Source: Pteria penguin (lineage: Eukaryota; Mollusca; Bivalvia; Pterioida; Pteriidae). Taken from it: DNA of 64,000 bases. Each line of letters starts with the position of its first letter. Position 1 is the first letter of the stretch. Below are positions 61,401 to 64,000 of the stretch, in pieces. Where the stretch lies: the NCBI GenBank assembly GCA_035048485.1, contig CM068583.1:44111042-44175041 (forward strand), in the 5' to 3' direction. A program made the translations under genes and the position numbers. The notes under the pieces were generated by a model. That model was given only the letters and a program-made list of their open reading frames with translations, did no database searches and was not told the origin of the DNA.

Positions 61401-62414
61401 CTCCCACATCCATCTGGTCAGGGAAGTAGTCCATCTCGCCCTGCACCTGCTCGACAAATGTCAGCTCCATCAACCCCAACTAAACAGAAACCAGTCACAG
61501 GTGGCTCACCACCCAGAATGATACAGAGTCAGCCCATACCTAGTCATAAAGAACCACCAAAGGCAGCACCCAGGACCCAAAGTCCTCAAAGAACTGGCCA
61601 TTCAGGGTCAGTTTATATATATATTGTGATTAAAAGGTGTAAAGTTAAATAATTATTGAAAGTATTCAACATTTACATAAACAAGATTGATTATTGAATA
61701 ACATTTTAACAAGCTTTTATACCAGATTGCAAAAACATCAGCAAACCCTATTTTGTATGGTTTGTGAAGCAACATTGCATGTAGTATCACTTGTACAATG
61801 TGCCTCTGTCCATCCGTCAGTCAGTCTGTCCATCTGATATCTGTCTGTTTGCTAAGAGTCATACTTTAGAAAAATGGATAGCAGAGGACACCTTTGTTCC
61901 TTCAAACACTCGAACTCATATTATGTTAAAAAAAGGAGGAAGGGTACTAAATGAGAAAAGTAATGCTTTGTTCGATTGTGTAAGGAAGTGTTTTTAATTA
62001 CTAATCAATATTACTACAATATTGATTAGTTAAGAAAATTTCATTTTTTTCATACTTTTCACAGTGAGATGAATTTAAGTATAATAGTTTTATACATGAA
62101 CAGCTGTAGTAATGTAATACGTTACATTTAATCATAACCAACAAAATAAGTTTGAATTGTATATTTAGGTCCAGTTTGGAGTGGACCAGCACACAGTGGG
62201 ATAGTGAGGAGGGAGAGGAGGAAGAAACAGAAGAGGATGAGACTGAACCAGTTTTCCAGAAAGTCCGTCAGGTCCAGTCCCGACCTGCTCCTGTCCCTGT
62301 AGGACCCAGAACTCTAGGTAGACCCTCTCAACAGCCATCTCCTGCACCTAGACAGACAGGACCAGCTAAGACAACAGTAGCAGACGACGATGACTGGGAT
62401 GACTCAGATATCAG
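46163..62414 (+). CDS. DZIP1: Cilium assembly protein DZIP1/iguana, lacking only its 3' end
   Basis: Sixteen coding exons: 46163-46429, 47383-47454, 51029-51094, 52331-52468, 52997-53197, 53433-53498, 54676-54891, 56112-56216, 56484-56546, 57416-57533, 58265-58313, 59551-59689, 59928-60005, 60408-60513, 61357-61606, 62169-62414. All phases agree, giving 726 codons plus two bases (human DZIP1 about 867, DZIP1L about 767). The Dzip-like N domain is in residues about 40-135 ([34 protein letters not shown]). One C2H2 finger occupies 182-203 (CPFC, then H198 and H203). Coiled coil runs over about 271-400, then conserved helices ([20 protein letters not shown]) and a Pro/Ser-rich, acidic tail ([10 protein letters not shown]). 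The family acts at the basal body in ciliogenesis and Hedgehog signalling. It is the single invertebrate form, co-orthologous to vertebrate DZIP1 and DZIP1L as far as can be judged. The last exon is not found. Confidence 0.96.
46430..47382 (+). other. DZIP1: DZIP1 intron 1 (coding), nothing recognised
   Basis: AT-rich, with only a short TTTTGACCTTGACCTTGAAG stretch at about 47137 that resembles family R. Confidence 0.6.
47383..47454 (+). CDS. DZIP1: DZIP1 exon 2
   Basis: Residues 90-113, [20 protein letters not shown] and onwards, part of the Dzip-like N domain. Acceptor TTCTTGTAG, donor GTTAGT. Confidence 0.95.
48111..48985. mobile_element. pogo/Tigger-like non-autonomous element, copy 2
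   Basis: Starts CAGTCAAACGTCGATATCTC and ends CGATATCGAGG... reading GGTTTGACTG, with TA on both sides. It is the same family as 24266-25193 in the opposite orientation; both contain ATTTGTGATCCTAAACT or its complement. Confidence 0.92.
49217..49459 (+). pseudogene. Zinc-finger fragment of a hAT-type transposase gene
   Basis: An 80-residue open frame from ATG to TGA with a basic start ([11 protein letters not shown]) and [20 protein letters not shown] before His-Lys. The pattern resembles the BED-like finger at the N-terminus of hAT-related proteins, but the second Cys of the usual CxxC is Asn here (CKLN). There is no transposase core, so it is a non-functional remnant or a single exon. Confidence 0.6.
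51029..51094 (+). CDS. DZIP1: DZIP1 exon 3
   Basis: Residues 114-135, [20 protein letters not shown] and onwards. Acceptor CTGGTTTCAG, donor GTACAT. Confidence 0.93.
51373..51957. repeat. 33-bp minisatellite in DZIP1 intron 3, about 18 copies
   Basis: Unit GTAATTAGTTTTGTATACAG plus ATAATTCAATTCT. Variants (GGATACAGGG against GTATACAGAT) recur in order, giving a partial higher-order pattern. As 33 is divisible by three, the minus strand stays open across it, an artefact of the period. Confidence 0.95.
51960..52250 (+). mobile_element. Degraded family B SINE next to the 33-bp array
   Basis: B box GGTCCAGGGTTCAAGTCACA, then TTTTGGATAAGACAGTAAAG and AAAGATCCCTCACTGCTTCA in the family order, with many substitutions. 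Confidence 0.8.
52331..52468 (+). CDS. DZIP1: DZIP1 exon 4
   Basis: Residues 136-181, a charged helix ([20 protein letters not shown]) leading to the zinc finger. Acceptor TGCTTTATAG, donor GTGACA. Confidence 0.93.
52469..52996 (+). other. DZIP1: DZIP1 intron 4, nothing recognised
   Basis: AT-rich, without repeats I can name. Confidence 0.6.
52997..53197 (+). CDS. DZIP1: DZIP1 exon 5 (C2H2 zinc finger)
   Basis: Residues 182-248. The finger is C-X2-C-X12-H-X4-H starting at the first codon ([12 protein letters not shown]). A Ser/Gln-rich linker follows. Acceptor CAATTTCAG, donor GTAAGG. Confidence 0.96.
53433..53498 (+). CDS. DZIP1: DZIP1 exon 6
   Basis: Residues 249-270, [20 protein letters not shown] and onwards. 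Phase 0 at both ends. Confidence 0.9.
54189..54358 (+). mobile_element. tRNA-derived SINE, family A, with 12-bp target duplication
   Basis: GGCTTGGTGTAGTGGTTAAG head, B box GGGTTTGATTCCGGG, CCAA-rich tail. Exact duplication CATAGAGGTATA at 54177-54188 and 54359-54370. The B box is better preserved than in the 10298 copy, so this insertion may be younger. Confidence 0.93.
54676..54891 (+). CDS. DZIP1: DZIP1 exon 7 (coiled coil)
   Basis: Residues 271-342, Glu/Lys/Gln-rich heptads ([20 protein letters not shown]). Positions 54756-54778 are repeated exactly in the following intron. Confidence 0.93.
54996..55018 (+). repeat. 23-nt exact copy of part of DZIP1 exon 7 inside intron 7
   Basis: AATGAAGGAAATGGGTCATC and the next three bases match 54756-54778 exactly, at a spacing of 240 bp. 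Flanking sequences do not match. Confidence 0.9.
55075..55615 (+). mobile_element. Pogo/Tigger-type transposon remnant (transposase C-terminus and one end)
   Basis: An open frame at about 55081-55197 reads an acidic tail typical of CENP-B-like transposases ([18 protein letters not shown]). It is followed by sequence ending GCGACTTATAGGCGCGTATA then TACGGTA, a kind of terminal repeat seen in such elements. The 5' part is missing. Confidence 0.5.
55749..55867. mobile_element. Small fold-back element in DZIP1 intron 7
   Basis: AAGTAACAAGAAACACTCAG at the left is matched in reverse complement at the right (TGAGTGTTTCTTGTTACTTA). About 119 bp in total, with arms of roughly 38 bp. Confidence 0.8.
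56112..56216 (+). CDS. DZIP1: DZIP1 exon 8
   Basis: Residues 343-377, Met/Lys-rich helix ([20 protein letters not shown]). Acceptor AATATTAG, donor GTACAA. Confidence 0.9.
56484..56546 (+). CDS. DZIP1: DZIP1 exon 9
   Basis: Residues 378-398, [20 protein letters not shown] and onwards. Acceptor TGTATTACAG, donor GTAAGT. Confidence 0.88.
56584..56880. mobile_element. Decayed third copy of the pogo/Tigger-like element
   Basis: Starts ACAGTTAAACTTCCATATCT and retains internal landmarks shared with 48111-48985 (TTCGGCTTCTTATTGACA, GTGATTAATAGACTGTGTCA) in the same order, with many substitutions. The far end is missing. Confidence 0.7.
57416..57533 (+). CDS. DZIP1: DZIP1 exon 10 (NAGNAG acceptor)
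   Basis: Residues 399-437, Ala/Gly/Thr-rich and ending acidic ([12 protein letters not shown]). The acceptor reads TAGCAG, so the exon may start at 57413 or 57416; both keep frame and differ by one Gln. Confidence 0.85.
57735..58030 (-). mobile_element. Degraded family B SINE, inverted
   Basis: Minus strand reads GCCACTGTAGTTTAGTGGAT, GAGAGGTCCTGGATTCCACT, GTCTTTTGGATGAAACAGTG in the family order. Confidence 0.8.
58265..58313 (+). CDS. DZIP1: DZIP1 exon 11 (49-nt micro-exon)
   Basis: Residues about 438-453, [16 protein letters not shown]. Strong acceptor with a T run before CACAG; donor GTAAGT. Phase 1 in, phase 2 out. Confidence 0.88.
58314..59550 (+). other. DZIP1: DZIP1 intron 11, nothing recognised
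   Basis: AT-rich, with a short (TA)n run at about 59493. A CCTTACCCCGACCTTCCC patch at about 58580 is the only GC-rich stretch. Confidence 0.6.
59551..59689 (+). CDS. DZIP1: DZIP1 exon 12
   Basis: Residues about 454-500, [20 protein letters not shown] and DKIGIPP, a conserved helical block. Acceptor ATATTGTAG, donor GTAAGT. Confidence 0.93.
59928..60005 (+). CDS. DZIP1: DZIP1 exon 13
   Basis: Residues 501-526, [20 protein letters not shown] and onwards. Acceptor TTTTTTAAG, donor GTAACA. Confidence 0.92.
60085..60335 (+). repeat. 60-bp tandem repeat, 4 copies, in DZIP1 intron 13
   Basis: CATGTACAAACTGATGTC recurs at 60089, 60149, 60209 and 60269 with very few differences. Confidence 0.95.
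60408..60513 (+). CDS. DZIP1: DZIP1 exon 14
   Basis: Residues about 527-561, [20 protein letters not shown] and a Pro-rich end. Acceptor GCATTGTAG, donor GTATGT. Confidence 0.92.
60690..61250. repeat. Family R repeat, tandem copies, inverted orientation
   Basis: Three successive units of about 170 bp with CCTTGGCCATAACTTTTGAA, CTTCATACTACACATGTGTA and TGTGACCTTGACTTTGATG, ending near CGCGGGGGTATATGTCCCAC. This is the reverse complement of the copies in the DNAJC3 introns. Confidence 0.88.
61357..61606 (+). CDS. DZIP1: DZIP1 exon 15 (Pro/Ser-rich)
   Basis: Residues about 562-644, a disordered Pro/Ser/Gln-rich linker ([19 protein letters not shown]). Acceptor GTATGTTTTAG, donor GTCAGT. Confidence 0.9.
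61607..62168 (+). other. DZIP1: DZIP1 intron 15, nothing recognised
   Basis: AT-rich, with a CAGTCAGTCTGTCCATCTGA patch at about 61818 reminiscent of a family R edge. Confidence 0.5.
62169..62414 (+). CDS. DZIP1: DZIP1 exon 16 (acidic tail)
   Basis: Residues about 645-726. Acidic ([17 protein letters not shown]), Pro-rich, then [10 protein letters not shown], typical of the family's C-terminal end. Donor GTTTGT after AG, phase 2, so at least one further exon follows, probably a very short one or one beyond the window. Confidence 0.9.
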
Positions 62415-63470
62415 GTTTGTTGTTACATGTAAATTTCTCTATTGAAAATTAATCTTTATGATAAATAGTATTTTTTATCTTCAATATTTTAGTTTACTGA
62501 GGTATGCCTTAAATATTGAAAATCATTGTACGGAAAAGCATTTATATCTTAATACAGTGATGCTTGGTATGCCTGGATAGATTTGTTCCATGCCAATTTT
62601 TCAGAGTAAACAGTTTTCCAGGCTACCAAATCATAATTCCCATGTATCTGTCTGAAATCTTACTGCACCATGATAGTGTGTTTATAAATGTACATGTTGG
62701 ATTATTATTATGCATCCCTGTTCCAAACTAAAGCAATTTTATATTCAGTTCTAGTAAATTCTTGATTTGTTGAAATTAGTGTTCTCTTGTCTCATAGAGT
62801 TGACAGCTGCCTATGAAATACCTTGTGCATAAGTAATCCTACATTTATTCATTCTATTTGGGTGATATAGAAGGACATTTATCTAATTTAAGGGTAAGAT
62901 GTTGAACAGCATGATTTCATCAGTTAAGATAATTTATTTTTGCTTTGGGGGTATAAAATTTGGATTAATAGATCAATTTTATTGTCATTGTGGAAAATCT
63001 GTTCCCTTAATACATGTTAAGTTATTGGGGTGTTATAAAATGTTTATATAATACAGGGGTATGAAATAGTTAACTTTTGCTTTGGGGGTAAAAAATCTGG
63101 ATAGGATTTAAATTGGAAGGTGAATTTTAATGTAAGTTTTGAAATCTGTTCCCTAAATAACATTTGGAAATTGTTCCCCTACTTTTTGTCTTGAGAAGTA
63201 GATTTTCCTGATTACCAGAAGTAGGGTCAACAAAGCATCATTCTGTTCTTATGTACCCTGATGTATAGATCAGCATATTATGTTTGACTTGACTGTCTAT
63301 TTGTTGTTCTCAGTTTGTTTTGCTGTTGACAACTATAGAAGTGGACACAACTTTTAACCATACCAGCCAGTGCATCGATATTTTATATGTGTGTTTATAA
63401 CTTTGACCTCTATGTTTTACCTGCATTTAAAAAATAAGCCTTGGCCTTTACTTGTCGACCATTGGTGCCA
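62415..63470 (+). other. DZIP1: DZIP1 intron 16 or 3' region, no exon supported
   Basis: An acceptor at 62475-62476 opens a 29-codon frame, but its product does not resemble the family's end. The rest is AT-rich. Confidence 0.4.
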
Positions 63471-64000
63471 GGGTTTTTAGCTCACCTGAGCGTAGCTCAA
63501 GTGAGCTATTGTCATAGTGCAGCGTTTGTCGTTAACTTTTCTACATTTTCGACTACTTCTCCAGAACCGCTGCACAGAATTTAACCAAACTCCATAGGAA
63601 GTAAGTACTCAAGGTCCTCTACAAAGTTTGTGTTTTTTATGCCGATCCGTGATCCAAGATGGCCGCCATAGGCTCTGATTGGTTGACACATTTTCGACTT
63701 CTTCTCCAGAACTACTGCACAGAATTTCACCAAACTTCATAGGAAGTTGGTACTCAAAAGGTCCTCTACCAAGTTTGTGTTTTTTATGCCGATCCGTAAT
63801 CCAAGATGGCCGCCATTGGCTCTGATTGGTTGACACATTTTCGACCTCTTCTCCAGAACTGCTGCACAGAATTTCACCAAACTTCATAGGAAGTAAGTAC
63901 TCAAAGTCCTCTACCAAGTTTGTGTTTTTTATGCCGATCCATGATCCAAGATGGCCGCCATTGGCTCTGATTGGTTGACACATTTTCGACTTCTCCTCCA
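63470..64000. repeat. Tandem repeat, unit about 146 bp, running off the window edge
   Basis: Preceded by a short palindrome (AGCTCACCTGAGC against GCTCAAGTGAGCT). Units then carry CACATTTTCGACTTCTTCTC, ACTGCACAGAATTTCACC and GATCCAAGATGGCCGCCATT, with repeat starts at about 63546, 63688, 63834 and 63980. Confidence 0.93.

Noticed and set aside
62475..62580. Last exon of DZIP1
   Set aside because: Acceptor and phase fit, but the 29-codon product shows none of the family's C-terminal features.
63609..63983. 124-residue open frame on the minus strand
   Set aside because: Reads the 146-bp tandem repeat; the protein repeats itself with the array.

Overview
This is eukaryotic, AT-rich, intron-dense DNA, most likely from a marine bivalve or a related lophotrochozoan. 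The grounds are short exons in 0.1-6 kb introns with GT/AG borders, tRNA-derived SINEs, many TIR-bearing DNA transposons and minisatellites, abundant ACATGTA-type words, and repeat families of a kind seen in mollusc genomes. No bacterial, organellar or viral genes and no CRISPR array were seen. I built the gene models by hand, requiring splice sites and codon phase to agree across every junction.

Layout. (1) About <1-11910, + strand: the 3' part of a gene for a leucine-rich-repeat protein with lysine-rich tracts, entering from outside the window. Its family is not recognised. (2) 11911-17771: convergent intergenic DNA with a 25-bp minisatellite. (3) 17772-37317, - strand: a complete 10-exon DNAJC3 (P58IPK) gene. 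It encodes 495 residues: signal peptide, TPR array and C-terminal J domain with HPD. (4) 37318-46140: divergent intergenic region with a consensus ER-stress element (CCAAT-N9-CCACG) just upstream of the DNAJC3 start, a 32-bp minisatellite, SINEs, and a dead LINE interrupted by two younger insertions. (5) 46141 to beyond 62414, + strand: DZIP1 (iguana; basal-body and Hedgehog-pathway protein). Sixteen coding exons give 726 codons with the single C2H2 finger; the final exon is not identified. (6) 63470-64000: the start of a tandem repeat of about 146 bp.

Gene relationships. DNAJC3 acts in the ER stress response and DZIP1 at the ciliary base, so no shared pathway is implied. However, they lie head to head here, and from memory human DZIP1 and DNAJC3 are also adjacent and head to head at 13q32.1. 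That would be an old linkage kept since early bilaterians.

Notable points: the ER-stress element; a 43-bp minisatellite made of repeated copies of the 3' splice site of DNAJC3 exon 4; nested transposons whose target duplications can be read directly; and an intronic copy of 23 nt of a DZIP1 exon. I found no convincing novel multi-gene system. The most unusual structure is the splice-acceptor array.
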